Of a stretch of DNA of 64,000 bases, positions 23,626 through 32,367 are shown piece by piece. Under the pieces are notes generated by a model. It was not told the DNA's origin, did not search any database, and worked only from the letters and a program-made list of their open reading frames with translations. Position 1 is the stretch's first letter. Each line of letters opens with the position of its first letter. Position numbers and translations under genes: made by a program. Where the stretch lies: positions 3,038,001 to 3,102,000 of the forward strand of contig NZ_SGWX01000001.1 of NCBI RefSeq assembly GCF_004216535.1, read 5' to 3'. The DNA comes from Xylanimonas ulmi (GTDB lineage: Bacteria; Actinomycetota; Actinomycetes; Actinomycetales; Cellulomonadaceae).

Positions 23626-25082
23626 GCGCCGACACCACCCCGACCGCCCCCGCCCTCGCGCAGATCGGTGTGACCGGTCTTGCGGTGATGGGTCGGAATT
23701 TGGCGCGGAATTTGGCGCGGCATGGGTACACGGTGGCGGTGCATAACCGCAGTGTGGCCAGGACGCGGTCGTTGGTCGCGCAGGCGGGCGATGAGGGGGT
23801 GTTCGTGCCGTGCGAGTCGTTGGCGCAGTTTGTGGCGTCGTTGGAGCGTCCGCGCAAGGTCGTGGTGATGGTCAAGGCCGGGGCGGCCACGGACGCGGTG
23901 ATCGATGAGCTGACGCCGTTGTTGGAGGAGGGCGACATCGTGGTCGACGCGGGCAACGCCCACTACCCGGACACGGTGCGTCGGGAGGCGGCGCTGCGGG
24001 AGCTGGGTCTGCGGTTTGTGGGGGCGGGGGTCTCGGGCGGTGAGGAGGGGGCGTTGCACGGCCCGTCGATCATGCCCGGTGGCACACGCGAGGCGTATGA
24101 GGTGTTGGGCCCGATCTTGGAGGACATCGCCGCGAAGGTCGACGGGGTCCCGTGTTGTGCGTATGTGGGCCCGGACGGGGCGGGGCACTTCGTCAAGATG
24201 GTGCACAACGGCATCGAGTACGCCGACATGCAGCTGATCGGTGAGGCGTATGACCTGCTGCGTCAGGGGTTGGGCGCCTCCGCGGGCGAGATCGGGGAGG
24301 TCTTCGCCCGGTGGAACACCGGGGACCTGGAGTCGTTCCTGATCGAGATCACCGCGGACGTGCTCTCGCATGTGGACGCCGAGACCGGGGCCGCGTTCGT
24401 CGACGTGGTGGCCGACCAGGCCGAGCAGAAGGGCACCGGGCGTTGGACGGTGCACAGCGGCCTGGACCTGGGGGTGCCGATCACCGCGATCGCCGAGGCC
24501 ACGTTCGCCCGCGCCCTGTCGGGCGCGACGGCCGGGCGCCAGGCCGCGCGCGCCGCGCTGCCCGCCCACGCCCCCGCGTGGCAGGTCGCCGACCGCGACG
24601 CGTTCGTCGAGGACGTGCGCCAGGCCCTGTACGCCTCGAAGGTCGTGGCCTACTCCCAGGGCTTCGACCAGATCGCCGCGGCCTCGGCCGAGCACGGGTG
24701 GGGCATCGACCGCGGCGCGATGGCCCGCATCTGGCGCGGCGGGTGCATCATCCGCGCCCGGTTCCTGGACCGCATCACCCAGGCCTATGAGCGCGACACG
24801 GACCTGCCGCTGCTGCTGGCCGACCCCTACTTCACCGACGCCGTCGCCTCGGGCCTGGCCGCCTGGCGGCGCGTGGTCGCCGCCGCCGCCACCCACGGCG
24901 TGCCCACCCCCGCGTTCTCCTCCGCCCTGGCCTACTACGACGCCGTGCGCGCACCGCGCCTACCCGCCGCGCTCATCCAAGCCCAACGCGACTACTTCGG
25001 CGCCCACACCTACCACCGCACCGACAAAGACGGCGCCTACCACACCGACTGGTCCGGCGACCGCACCGAGTCGAACGCATGA
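23622..25082 (+). CDS. gnd: 6-phosphogluconate dehydrogenase, decarboxylating (long form)
   Basis: 486 aa, the long bacterial/eukaryotic class. Motifs: GVTGLAVMGRNLARN (NADP fold), VGAGVSGGEEGALHGPSIMPGG and the catalytic KMVHNGIEYADMQ. The C-terminal domain ends with an RTDKDGAYHTDW tail, as in the long enzymes. It converts 6-phosphogluconate to ribulose-5-phosphate, CO2 and NADPH. It overlaps the upstream and downstream genes by 4 bp each. Codon use changes along the gene: between about 23670 and 24290 Leu is often TTG and T-ending codons are common, whereas after about 24480 almost all codons end in C or G like the neighbours, suggesting a recombined segment. Confidence 0.95.
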   Translation: MSADTTPTAPALAQIGVTGLAVMGRNLARNLARHGYTVAVHNRSVARTRSLVAQAGDEGVFVPCESLAQFVASLERPRKVVVMVKAGAATDAVIDELTPLLEEGDIVVDAGNAHYPDTVRREAALRELGLRFVGAGVSGGEEGALHGPSIMPGGTREAYEVLGPILEDIAAKVDGVPCCAYVGPDGAGHFVKMVHNGIEYADMQLIGEAYDLLRQGLGASAGEIGEVFARWNTGDLESFLIEITADVLSHVDAETGAAFVDVVADQAEQKGTGRWTVHSGLDLGVPITAIAEATFARALSGATAGRQAARAALPAHAPAWQVADRDAFVEDVRQALYASKVVAYSQGFDQIAAASAEHGWGIDRGAMARIWRGGCIIRARFLDRITQAYERDTDLPLLLADPYFTDAVASGLAAWRRVVAAAATHGVPTPAFSSALAYYDAVRAPRLPAALIQAQRDYFGAHTYHRTDKDGAYHTDWSGDRTESNA

Positions 25083-25609
25083 GCGCGACCGCCGGCCGGA
25101 TCGTCGTCATGGGCGTGTCCGGCTCTGGAAAGTCCACGGTCGCCGCCCTGCTCGCGCAGCGGCTCGGCGTGCCGTTCGCCGAGGGCGACGAGTTCCACTC
25201 CCCGGCGAGCCGGGCCAAGATGGCCTCGGCCGTGCCCCTGACCGACCAGGACCGGGCGCCCTGGCTCGCCTCGCTGCGCGACTGGGCCGCTGCCCAGCCC
25301 GCGGGGTGCGTCGTGTCCTGCTCCGCGCTGCGCCGCAGCTACCGCGACGTGCTGCGCGCCGCCGGCCCCGACGTCGTCTTCCTGCAGATCGACGTGCCCG
25401 CCGAGACCCTGCGCGCCCGCATGGACGCCCGCGAGGGGCACTACATGCCCACGGCGTTGCTGATCTCCCAGCTCGCGACGCTCGAACCACTCGGCGACGA
25501 CGAGGCCGGGCGCCGGCTGGACGGCAGCGCGGACGTGGACGACGTCGTCGGCGCGGCGCTCGACGCCGTCGCGGCGCCCGACGTCGTCGCGGCGACCGCG
25601 CTGGGCTGA
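25079..25609 (+). CDS. gntK: Gluconokinase
   Basis: 176 aa. The P-loop GVSGSGKST is at 12-20, followed by the gluconokinase-specific AEGDEFHSPASRAKMASAVPLTDQDRAPWL and CSALRRSYRD, then the lid region REGHYMPTALLISQLATLEPL. It phosphorylates D-gluconate to 6-phosphogluconate, the substrate of the gnd product encoded just upstream (4-bp overlap). With idnD and idnO on the opposite strand, this completes a pathway from L-idonate to ribulose-5-phosphate. Confidence 0.95.
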   Translation: MSATAGRIVVMGVSGSGKSTVAALLAQRLGVPFAEGDEFHSPASRAKMASAVPLTDQDRAPWLASLRDWAAAQPAGCVVSCSALRRSYRDVLRAAGPDVVFLQIDVPAETLRARMDAREGHYMPTALLISQLATLEPLGDDEAGRRLDGSADVDDVVGAALDAVAAPDVVAATALG

Positions 25610-25682
25610 GCGATTCGCCGCGCGGGCCCGCCGGGAGTGCCCCGACGGGCCCGCTTGGGCGTCCGTTCTACCCCGGCGGGCC

Positions 25683-25742
25683 CGCTCCGCCATCAGTCCT
25701 GTCCGGGTGGACCCGCTGCGCCATCAGTCCTGTCCGGGCGGG
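25683..25742. repeat. Tandem duplication of the copC gene 3' end
   Basis: The motif CCATCAGTCCTGTCCGGG occurs at about 25690 and again at about 25721, a period of 31 bp. The second copy holds the minus-strand stop of the CopC gene (25724-25726), so the gene end was duplicated outward. Because 31 is not a multiple of 3, the extra stop falls in another frame. Confidence 0.7.
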
Positions 25743-26548
25743 CCGAACACGCGCGCGCCGCGACGCCGCCCCCAGGCGAGGCCCGCGAGGGCGACGGCGA
25801 GCACCGCGACTCCCGCCGCGATCCAGCCGACCACCGCGCCGCCCGACGGGCTCGCCGCGATCGGCGCGGGCGTGGGCGAGGCCGTGTCGGCCGGGCTGTC
25901 GGCCGTCGCGTCCGTCGGGGTGTCGGTCGCCCTGTCGGCCGTCGCGTCGGCCGGGCTGTCGGTGGCGGCGTCGGCCGGGCTGTCAGTCGCGCTGTCGGCC
26001 GGGCTGTCGGCCGCGGCCTGCGTGGGCTCCGCGACCGGGCTGGGCGCGGGCGCGGCCACGGTGAAGGTGAGCGAGCCCTCGACGGGGTGCCCGTCGGCGG
26101 ACACGATCCGCCACGCCACCTGGTAGGCGCCGTGGGGCGCGTCGGGCGGCAGCGGCGCGGTCACGGTGACGCCGTCGACCTGTGCGGGCTGGGCGCCGAC
26201 GTCGACGCCGTCGGCCGTCACGACCACCTGTGTGCCCGTCTCCAGCACCTGCTCGCTGAAGGTCAGCGTGACGGCGGCGGGCACGGCGTCGAGCGTCGTC
26301 CCGTCCGCCGGGTCCGACGACACGAGCCGGTCGTGCGCGCTCGCCGGCGCCGCGAGCCCCACGAGCGCCGCGCCCACCGCGAGCAGCGCCACCAACAGCG
26401 CGGACAGCGCCCGCGCGGGCACGGTCTGTCGCGCAGGCGACACCCCGCGAGCGACGGGCGAGGCCGGGCGCGTCGCCCCGGACGGCGCGGGCGTCAGCGG
26501 GCGACGGGACGCGCGAGAGCGCGCAGAGGTGAGGCGCGGTGAGGACAT
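25724..26548 (-). CDS. CopC-domain surface protein with low-complexity stalk
   Basis: 274 aa. A secretion signal (ALSALLVALLAVGAALVGLAAPASA) ends so that the mature protein begins His-Asp, as CopC requires for its copper site. The CopC fold follows: HDRLVSSDPADGTTLDAVP, TLTFSEQVLETG, and VSADGHPVEGSLTFTV with the second His. Residues about 170-215 are a DSPADSATDSPADAAT-type repeat rich in Asp, Ser, Pro, Ala and Thr, followed by a membrane helix and an RRRG end, so the domain is held on a stalk outside the cell. The 45 residues before the signal are unusually long, and a GTG near residue 43 is an alternative start. No CsoR box is seen upstream. Confidence 0.82.
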   Translation of the reverse strand: MSSPRLTSARSRASRRPLTPAPSGATRPASPVARGVSPARQTVPARALSALLVALLAVGAALVGLAAPASAHDRLVSSDPADGTTLDAVPAAVTLTFSEQVLETGTQVVVTADGVDVGAQPAQVDGVTVTAPLPPDAPHGAYQVAWRIVSADGHPVEGSLTFTVAAPAPSPVAEPTQAAADSPADSATDSPADAATDSPADATADRATDTPTDATADSPADTASPTPAPIAASPSGGAVVGWIAAGVAVLAVALAGLAWGRRRGARVFGPPGQD

Positions 26549-26675
26549 GCACGCACCTTACGACCGCGCCCACACCCCGATGACCGGGCGGACGGGTCGA
26601 TCGATGTGAGATCGCCCGCGCCCACGGCGAGACGGCGGGCGGCGTCCGCCACCGCCGTCGGGCAGACTCAGGGGC

Positions 26676-28724
26676 ATGTCCAGCAGCGAGTTCTGGTCCG
26701 CCTACGCCCACGGGTTCGCCCGGGTCGCGGCCGTGACCGTCCCCGTCCGCGTCGGCGACCCGGCCGCCAACGCCGCCCACGTCATCGAGCAGGCGCGCGC
26801 GTGCCATGACGACGGCGTGGCCGTCGCCGTCTTCCCTGAGCTGTGCCTGTCGGGGTACGCGATCGACGACCTGTTCCTGCAGGACCCGCTGCTCGAGGCC
26901 GTCCAGGACGCGCTGGCCGACGTCGTCGACGCGTCCGCCGACCTGCGCCCCGTGCTCGTGGTGGGCGCCCCGCTCGAGGCGGGCGCGCGCGTGCTCAACT
27001 GCGCCGTCGTCGTGCACGGCGGGCAGGTGCTCGGCGTCGCGCCCAAGTCGTACCTGCCCACCTACCGCGAGTTCTACGAGCGACGCTGGTTCGCGCCCGG
27101 CGACGACCGGCGCGGGCAGAGCCTGCGGCTGCTGGGGCAGGACGTGCCGTTCGGGCCCGACCTGATCTTCGCGGCGTCCGACGTCGCGGGGCTGCGGCTG
27201 CACGTCGAGGTGTGCGAGGACATGTGGGTGCCCGTGCCACCGTCGGCCGAGGCCGCGCTCGCGGGCGCGACCGTGCTGGGGAACCTGTCGGCGTCGCCCG
27301 TGACGGTCTCGCGCGCCGAGGACCGGCGGCTCATGGTGCGCTCGGCCTCGGCGCGGTGCAGCGCCGCCTACGTGTACGCGGCCGCGAGCCAGGGCGAGTC
27401 GAGCACCGACCTGTCGTGGGACGGGCAGACGATGGTCTACGAGTGCGGCGACCTGCTGGGCGAGACCGAGCGGTTCCCCGACGCCGCGCGGCGCGCCGTC
27501 GTCGACGTCGACCTCGACCGGCTGCGCCAGGAGCGGCTGCGGCAGGGCACGTTCGACGACAACCGGCGCACGCTCGCGGCGCGGACCGGCGACTTCCGCA
27601 CGGTCGAGTTCGAGCTGCGACCGCCGTCGGGCGACATCGGGCTGCGGCGCAAGGTCGACCGGTTCCCGTTCGTGCCCGACGACCCCGAACGGCTCGCGCT
27701 CGACTGCTACGAGGCCTACAACATCCAGGTCGCCGCGCTCGAACAGCGGCTGACCTCGATCGGGGCGCCCAAGATCGTCATCGGCGTCTCGGGTGGGCTC
27801 GACTCGACCCACGCGCTCATCGTCGCGGCCAAGGCGATGGACCGGCTGGGGCGGCCGCGCTCCGACATCCTCGCCTACACGCTGCCGGGGTTCGCGACCG
27901 GGGAGGCGACCAAGGAGCGCGCGTGGCGGCTGGGGCGCTCGCTCGGCGTGAGCTTCGAGGAGATCGACATCCGGCCCGCCGCCGAGCAGATGCTGCGCGA
28001 CCTGGGGCACCCGTACGGGCGCGGCGAGCGGGTCTACGACGTCACGTTCGAGAACGTCCAGGCGGGACTGCGCACCGACTACCTGTTCCGGCTGGCCAAC
28101 CACCTGGGCGGCATCGTGCTGGGCACCGGCGACCTGTCGGAGCTCGCGCTCGGGTGGGCCACCTACGGCGTCGGCGATCAGATGTCGCACTACGTGGTCA
28201 ACTCCGGGGTGCCCAAGACGCTCATCCAGCACCTGATCCGCTGGGTCATCGCCTCGGGGCAGTTCTCCCCCGAGACCGACCAGGTGCTCGCCGAGATCCT
28301 CGACCAGGAGATCTCGCCCGAGCTGGTGCCCGCCGACGCCGACGGCGCCCTGCAGTCCACTCAGGCCAAGATCGGGCCCTACGAGCTGCAGGACTTCACG
28401 CTGTACTGGACGCTGCGCCACGGGCTGCGCCCCTCGAAGATCGCATTCCTGCAGTGGCACGCGTGGCACAGCGCGGCGCTCGGCGAGTGGCCGTCCGGCT
28501 TCCCGCACGACGATCGCTCCGAGTACGACCTGGCGACCATCCGGCGGTGGATGGAGCTGTTCTTCCGCCGGTTCTTCGCCAACCAGTTCAAGCGCTCGGC
28601 CATCCCCAACGGCCCCAAGGTCTCGGCCGGCGGCACCCTGTCGCCGCGCGGCGACTGGCGCATGCCGTCCGACGCGACCGCCACCGCCTGGCTCGCCGAC
28701 CTCGCCACCCTCCCCCCCACCTGA
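26676..28724 (+). CDS. nadE: Glutamine-dependent NAD+ synthetase
   Basis: 682 aa in two domains. The N-terminal nitrilase-type glutaminase carries the catalytic triad Glu55 ([10 protein letters not shown]), Lys124 ([14 protein letters not shown]) and Cys180 (HVEVCEDMW). The C-terminal synthetase has the ATP pyrophosphatase loop GVSGGLDST (370-378) and the [16 protein letters not shown] segment. It makes NAD+ from deamido-NAD+, ATP and glutamine-derived ammonia in the cytoplasm. The length matches the actinobacterial two-domain enzyme. It stands alone, divergent from the CopC gene. Confidence 0.96.
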   Translation: MSSSEFWSAYAHGFARVAAVTVPVRVGDPAANAAHVIEQARACHDDGVAVAVFPELCLSGYAIDDLFLQDPLLEAVQDALADVVDASADLRPVLVVGAPLEAGARVLNCAVVVHGGQVLGVAPKSYLPTYREFYERRWFAPGDDRRGQSLRLLGQDVPFGPDLIFAASDVAGLRLHVEVCEDMWVPVPPSAEAALAGATVLGNLSASPVTVSRAEDRRLMVRSASARCSAAYVYAAASQGESSTDLSWDGQTMVYECGDLLGETERFPDAARRAVVDVDLDRLRQERLRQGTFDDNRRTLAARTGDFRTVEFELRPPSGDIGLRRKVDRFPFVPDDPERLALDCYEAYNIQVAALEQRLTSIGAPKIVIGVSGGLDSTHALIVAAKAMDRLGRPRSDILAYTLPGFATGEATKERAWRLGRSLGVSFEEIDIRPAAEQMLRDLGHPYGRGERVYDVTFENVQAGLRTDYLFRLANHLGGIVLGTGDLSELALGWATYGVGDQMSHYVVNSGVPKTLIQHLIRWVIASGQFSPETDQVLAEILDQEISPELVPADADGALQSTQAKIGPYELQDFTLYWTLRHGLRPSKIAFLQWHAWHSAALGEWPSGFPHDDRSEYDLATIRRWMELFFRRFFANQFKRSAIPNGPKVSAGGTLSPRGDWRMPSDATATAWLADLATLPPT

Positions 28725-28917
28725 CCCGCCCCCACCGCCGCTCCACACTCGCCCGGCCCCGGCCCCGGCCCGAGTTCGAGCATTTGCGCGGTGTTCGAGC
28801 GCTTGTCGCGCCGTTCGAGCGCCCGGGGGCTCGAACTCGCATCGAATGCTCGAACTCACGGCCCTCCGCTTGAGCCCCGCGCGCGCGTTCGCGTCGGCGC
28901 GACGGTCGCGCGATGGG
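28725..28917. other. Gap between nadE and the small membrane module
   Basis: Apart from the inverted-repeat element at 28772-28857, this holds only GC-rich sequence after the nadE stop and before the operator-promoter at 28918. I see no gene. Confidence 0.5.
28772..28857. repeat. GTTCGAGC palindromic element, left copy
   Basis: GAGTTCGAGCATT (28772-28784) is mirrored by AATGCTCGAACTC (28845-28857). Inside are GTTCGAGCGCTT and a 24-bp near-palindrome of two GTTCGAGC/GCTCGAAC arms around GCCCGGGG (28813-28836). It is a multi-armed inverted repeat. A related copy in the opposite orientation lies at 30065-30152. Confidence 0.8.
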
Positions 28918-28967
28918 TTGACTTTCCCGGTGGGAAAGTATGATCCTGGTTTTCCTGCTAGGAAAGT
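28918..28967 (+). promoter_or_regulatory. Promoter bracketed by two TTTCC/GGAAA operators
   Basis: TTGACT (28918-28923) and TATGAT (28939-28944) form a promoter. ACTTTCCC-GGT-GGGAAAGT (28921-28939) is a perfect 8-bp-arm dyad filling the spacer. A second, weaker dyad, TTTCCTGCTAGGAAA (28951-28965), starts exactly 28 bp downstream, over the transcription start. A dimeric repressor could bind both sites. The winged-helix protein encoded second in this operon is the obvious candidate. The ribosome site is GAGGGG before ATG 28979. Confidence 0.75.
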
Positions 28968-28978
28968 GAGGGGTCGTC

Positions 28979-29443
28979 ATGAGCATTACTCCGGATGAGG
29001 CCCGGGCCGCGCTCGCCGCAGCCGACGCCGGGCGCCGCGCCGTCGCCGACGAGGTCGGGGCGCCCGCCTGGTACTGGTGGGGCCTCGGCGTGTGTTGGAT
29101 CGCCCTGGGCGCCATCAGTGATCTCGACATCGCGTGGTTGACCACACTCGCCACGCTCGTGTTCGGCGCCGCGCACGCACAGATCTTTGGGCGGGTCGCG
29201 GGAGGCCGACGGCGCACCGGCCTGGTGAGCGTGCGCGCCGAGGTCGCTGGTCGCCACACGCTGCTTCACGTCTGGCTGCTGCTGATCGCCCTCATCGTCG
29301 TCGGCGCCGCGTTCGCCCTGATCATCGCCGCCGACGGCGCCGCGCACCCGGGCACGATCGCCTCGCTGCTTCCCGCGGCGATCGTCGCCGCCGGCGGGCC
29401 GCGCCTCGTGCGCTGGTCAGCCGCACGGGCGGCACGGCGATGA
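28979..29443 (+). CDS. Small membrane protein of a regulator-linked module
   Basis: 154 aa with no family I can name. The N-terminus is a helical ARAALAAADAGRRAVADEV stretch. Four membrane segments follow: WYWWGLGVCWIALGAI, TTLATLVFGAAHAQIFG, LLHVWLLLIALIVVGAAFALIIAA and SLLPAAIVAAGGP. No catalytic motif is visible. It is translationally coupled (ATGA) to a winged-helix regulator, and the pair is controlled by paired operators and lies between inverted repeats. Membrane protein plus PF13601-type regulator pairs are common in actinobacteria, but their role is unclear. Confidence 0.7.
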   Translation: MSITPDEARAALAAADAGRRAVADEVGAPAWYWWGLGVCWIALGAISDLDIAWLTTLATLVFGAAHAQIFGRVAGGRRRTGLVSVRAEVAGRHTLLHVWLLLIALIVVGAAFALIIAADGAAHPGTIASLLPAAIVAAGGPRLVRWSAARAARR

Positions 29444-29958
29444 GCGGCGCGGAGGGCGGGGGCACGCCCGTCCCTCACGACCCCGCACGCCGAGGCGGAC
29501 GAAGGACGGGCGCCGGCAAGGGCGTCTCGTCCACACGCGCTGGCGGCGCCCCCTCCCGCAGCGAGCCCCTCGCCCCCCTGGGCGCCGCAGGCTCGCCGCC
29601 CGGCGACCCGCGCGCGCGGGGACCGCACTCGGTCACGGTGACGGCGGTCGAGCCACGTTTCGACGAGGTCATCCACCCGGCCACGCGGCTGCAACTGGTC
29701 GCGGCCCTCGCGGCCGCCGACTGGGCCGAGTTCGCGTTCCTGCGCGATCGGCTCGCGATGTCCGACTCCGCGCTGTCCAAACAGCTCAGCGCGCTGGAGG
29801 AGGTCGGCTACGTCACCACCGACCGAGTGCTCGACGGCGGACGACGACGCGTCCGAGCTCGCCTCACCGCAGCCGGCCGCACCGCGCTGGCGTCCCACCT
29901 GGCCGCCCTCAACGCGCTGCTCGGCGCTGCACCCGACAGCGCACCAACCGCGAACTAG
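29440..29958 (+). CDS. Winged-helix (HTH_34-like) transcriptional regulator
   Basis: 172 aa if it starts at the ATG overlapping the upstream stop. The first 62 residues are Gly/Pro/Arg-rich and look disordered; a GTG near residue 66 (VTAVEPRFDEV) would remove them. The conserved part (about 70-160) is a winged helix: HPATRLQLVAALAAADWAEFAFLRDRLAMSDSALSKQLSALEEVGYVTTDR, then GGRRRVRARLTAAGRTALASHLAAL. This is the short MarR-like class with a basic wing. It probably binds the two TTTCC/GGAAA operators upstream of its own operon. The signal sensed is unknown. Confidence 0.8.
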   Translation: MSGAEGGGTPVPHDPARRGGRRTGAGKGVSSTRAGGAPSRSEPLAPLGAAGSPPGDPRARGPHSVTVTAVEPRFDEVIHPATRLQLVAALAAADWAEFAFLRDRLAMSDSALSKQLSALEEVGYVTTDRVLDGGRRRVRARLTAAGRTALASHLAALNALLGAAPDSAPTAN

Positions 29959-30064
29959 ACCTCGCTACCGCGAACGGCCCCGCCACGCCCGAACCACCCA
30001 CCCCCTGCTCAGCCACTACACCCGCTGGGCCACCCTCGTGCCAGCGACCCGCGCCCGCCGCCGC

Positions 30065-30152
30065 GAGTTCGAGCATTCGGGTCTAGTTCGAGCCCCCGGG
30101 CGCTCGAACACCACGACGAATGCTCGAACACTCCGCAGATGCTCGAACGCGC
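30065..30152. repeat. GTTCGAGC palindromic element, right copy (inverted)
   Basis: This carries GAGTTCGAGCATT (30065-30077), a 24-bp near-palindrome at 30086-30109 that is the exact reverse complement of 28813-28836, and two further GCTCGAAC units (about 30118-30128 and 30139-30149). Aligned in reverse, it matches the left copy arm for arm. The two copies therefore bracket the two-gene module at 28979-29958. The rest of the 29959-30211 gap holds no gene. Confidence 0.8.
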
Positions 30153-30211
30153 GGGGCGCCGGGGCGCCCGGGCACGGCGCGGCGCGCGGGGGCGTGCGCG
30201 GGGGTGGGGGG

Positions 30212-32260
30212 TCAGGGGGTGGTGAGGAAGGCGTGCATGAGGGGGCCGCTGGTGGTCGAGCCGCGCTCGCCGACCTCGACGAAGACCGCCACCGCGAGGT
30301 CGCCCGCGATCGCGATCATCCAGGTGTGCTGCTGCGTGCCGTCGCCGAACTGGGCCGTTCCGGTCTTGGCGCCCACGATGCCAGGCACGTCGCGCAGCAC
30401 GGTCGCGCTGCCGCTGGCCACGACTCCCGCCATGAGGTCGCGCAGCGTCGCGGCCTCGTCGGCGGTGAGCTTCGAGTCAGGCACGTCCTTCGCCTCGGCG
30501 GGCGTCGCGGGCTTGACCAGCACCGGGTCGACGCGCTTGCCCGCCGCGACGCTCGCCGCGACGCGCGCCATCGTGAACGGCGACGCCTCGACGCGGTCCT
30601 GCCCGATGAGCGTCGCCGCGTGCTGGGCGGGCGTCGCGTCGCTCGGCACGTTGCCGTAGAAGACCGGCGCCCCGACGGGGGTCTCGACCCCGAGCCCGAG
30701 GTCGGTGGCGGCGGCGACGAGGTCGTCCTGTGAGACGACGTCGTGCTGGGCGATCATCGCGGTGTTGCACGACTGCGCGATGGCGGTGCGCAGCGGAATG
30801 TCGCCAAGCGCGCTGGCCGGGTACTCGGGCACGTTCTGGAACTCGCGCCCATTGACCGTGATGGTGGGCGTGCACGCCACCAGGCTGTCGGGCGTGATGC
30901 CCCGGCGCCCGAAGGCGAGCGCGTCGATGACCTTGAAGGTCGAGCCGGGCGCGTACTTGCCCAGCAGCGCGGTGTCCAGCCCGTTGCTGCCCGGCCCCGA
31001 CGCCGCCGCGAGCACGTCACCCGTCGAGGGCCGGATCGCGACGATCGCGCTCGCCGGTCCCACGTCGGCGAGCACCTGCTCGGCGCGCTCCTGCAGGCCG
31101 ACGTCGAACGTGGTCTGCAGCGGCGTCCCGTCGACCGCCTCCTTGGTGAACACCTCGCGGGCCGTCGAGGCGTCCGCGTCGGGCTTCGCGGCGGTGACGA
31201 CGACGCCGGGCGAGCCCGCGAGCTGCGCGTCGTACTGCCGTTGCAGGCCCGAGAGCCCGGTGGTGTCACCCTGCTTGATCCGGCCGCCTGACTGCTCGAT
31301 GATCTCGGCCGTCGCCTCGCCCGCGCGGCCGAGGATCGCGCGAGCGAACGTCGAGGTGGGGGCGAGCGCCGCCGATCCGGGCAGGACGCCGACCCCGGGG
31401 ATCTGCCGCGCGGCCTCGATGTCGACGCCCGACCCCTCCTGGCGCAGCGTCACGAGCTCGACGAACGCCTTGGGCCCCGCCGACAGCACGCGCTGGGCGT
31501 AGGCGTCAGCGTCGACCGCCACGCCGCCCTGCGCGACGAGCTCGGCGAGCGCGCGCGCCGAGGACTCCCACTGGTCCTGGGCGGCGTGCGTCTTGTCGAC
31601 GCCGACGCGCCAGACGTCGCGCGTGGTGACCAGCGGCTCGCCCGTCCCGTCGAGGATGTCGGCGCGCTTGGCCTGGACGGTCGAGACGGTCAGCCGCTCG
31701 CCCGGCTGCAGGTCCGGCACGAGGAGGGACGGCGTCCACGCCGTCGTCCATGTGCCGGGGCCGTCCGAGCCCTCGGGCGCGTCGGCGTAGGTCAGCTCGG
31801 CGCGCGTCAGGTAGGTCCAGTCGGCCTCGGCGCCAAACTGCCACGACCACTGCAGCGTGGCGGTGGCGCGTCGGGCGGCGTCCTCGCCGTCGGGCGCCGT
31901 GACCTGCGTGAGCGAGACGTCCGGGTGCTCGCCGCCGACGGCCGTGAGCAGTGGCTCGAGGATCTCGGTGAGCTGCTGCTGCGGGTCGCCGGAGGTGTCC
32001 TGGGTCAGCGCCACGCCGTCGAGCGAGCCTGACTGCAGGCCCGCGACCAGGGCCTTGGCCGCGTCGTCGGGCTGCGGGACGCCGTCTCCCGTGCAGGCCG
32101 CGAGCGGCATGGCCAGGACGGCGGTCAGCAGCAGCGCGACGAGCCGCCGAGGCCGGGCCGCCCCGGCCGACGGCGCGGCCGGCGCGGACGACGACGCGCG
32201 GCGTCGCGCGATCTCGTGCGGAGTGTTGCGGTGCGAGGTGGTGCGGGGGTGGGTGCGCAC
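30212..32260 (-). CDS. Lipoprotein penicillin-binding protein (transpeptidase)
   Basis: 682 aa. A signal segment (RRLVALLLTAVLAMPLAAC) ends in a lipobox cysteine near residue 57, implying lipid anchoring. A MecA_N/NTF2-like domain follows (about 65-185: KALVAGLQSGSLDGVALT), then a dimerisation domain. The transpeptidase domain has all three active-site motifs: Ser440-x-x-Lys443 in PGSTFKV, Ser497-x-Asn499 in QSCNTAM and Lys632-Thr-Gly in GAKTGTAQF. It crosslinks peptidoglycan outside the membrane and should be bound by beta-lactams. It is single, with the hypothetical gene upstream in the same direction 107 bp away. Confidence 0.9.
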   Translation of the reverse strand: MRTHPRTTSHRNTPHEIARRRASSSAPAAPSAGAARPRRLVALLLTAVLAMPLAACTGDGVPQPDDAAKALVAGLQSGSLDGVALTQDTSGDPQQQLTEILEPLLTAVGGEHPDVSLTQVTAPDGEDAARRATATLQWSWQFGAEADWTYLTRAELTYADAPEGSDGPGTWTTAWTPSLLVPDLQPGERLTVSTVQAKRADILDGTGEPLVTTRDVWRVGVDKTHAAQDQWESSARALAELVAQGGVAVDADAYAQRVLSAGPKAFVELVTLRQEGSGVDIEAARQIPGVGVLPGSAALAPTSTFARAILGRAGEATAEIIEQSGGRIKQGDTTGLSGLQRQYDAQLAGSPGVVVTAAKPDADASTAREVFTKEAVDGTPLQTTFDVGLQERAEQVLADVGPASAIVAIRPSTGDVLAAASGPGSNGLDTALLGKYAPGSTFKVIDALAFGRRGITPDSLVACTPTITVNGREFQNVPEYPASALGDIPLRTAIAQSCNTAMIAQHDVVSQDDLVAAATDLGLGVETPVGAPVFYGNVPSDATPAQHAATLIGQDRVEASPFTMARVAASVAAGKRVDPVLVKPATPAEAKDVPDSKLTADEAATLRDLMAGVVASGSATVLRDVPGIVGAKTGTAQFGDGTQQHTWMIAIAGDLAVAVFVEVGERGSTTSGPLMHAFLTTP

Positions 32261-32367
32261 CCGGGCAGGCTAGCCGACCAGACCGACAACCCGACATCGC
32301 CGCGCGCGCACGTCCCCCCGCCGAGCCCCGAGCCGTCGGGCCCGCGAGCCCCCAAGCCCCCGCGCCG

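Noticed and set aside
20610-25082. A single very long open frame that includes gnd
   Set aside because: The part before 23622 is the antisense of the IclR and hydroxyacid dehydrogenase genes and an off-frame of the GarR-like gene. Only the gnd portion from ATG 23622 has homology and a coupled start.
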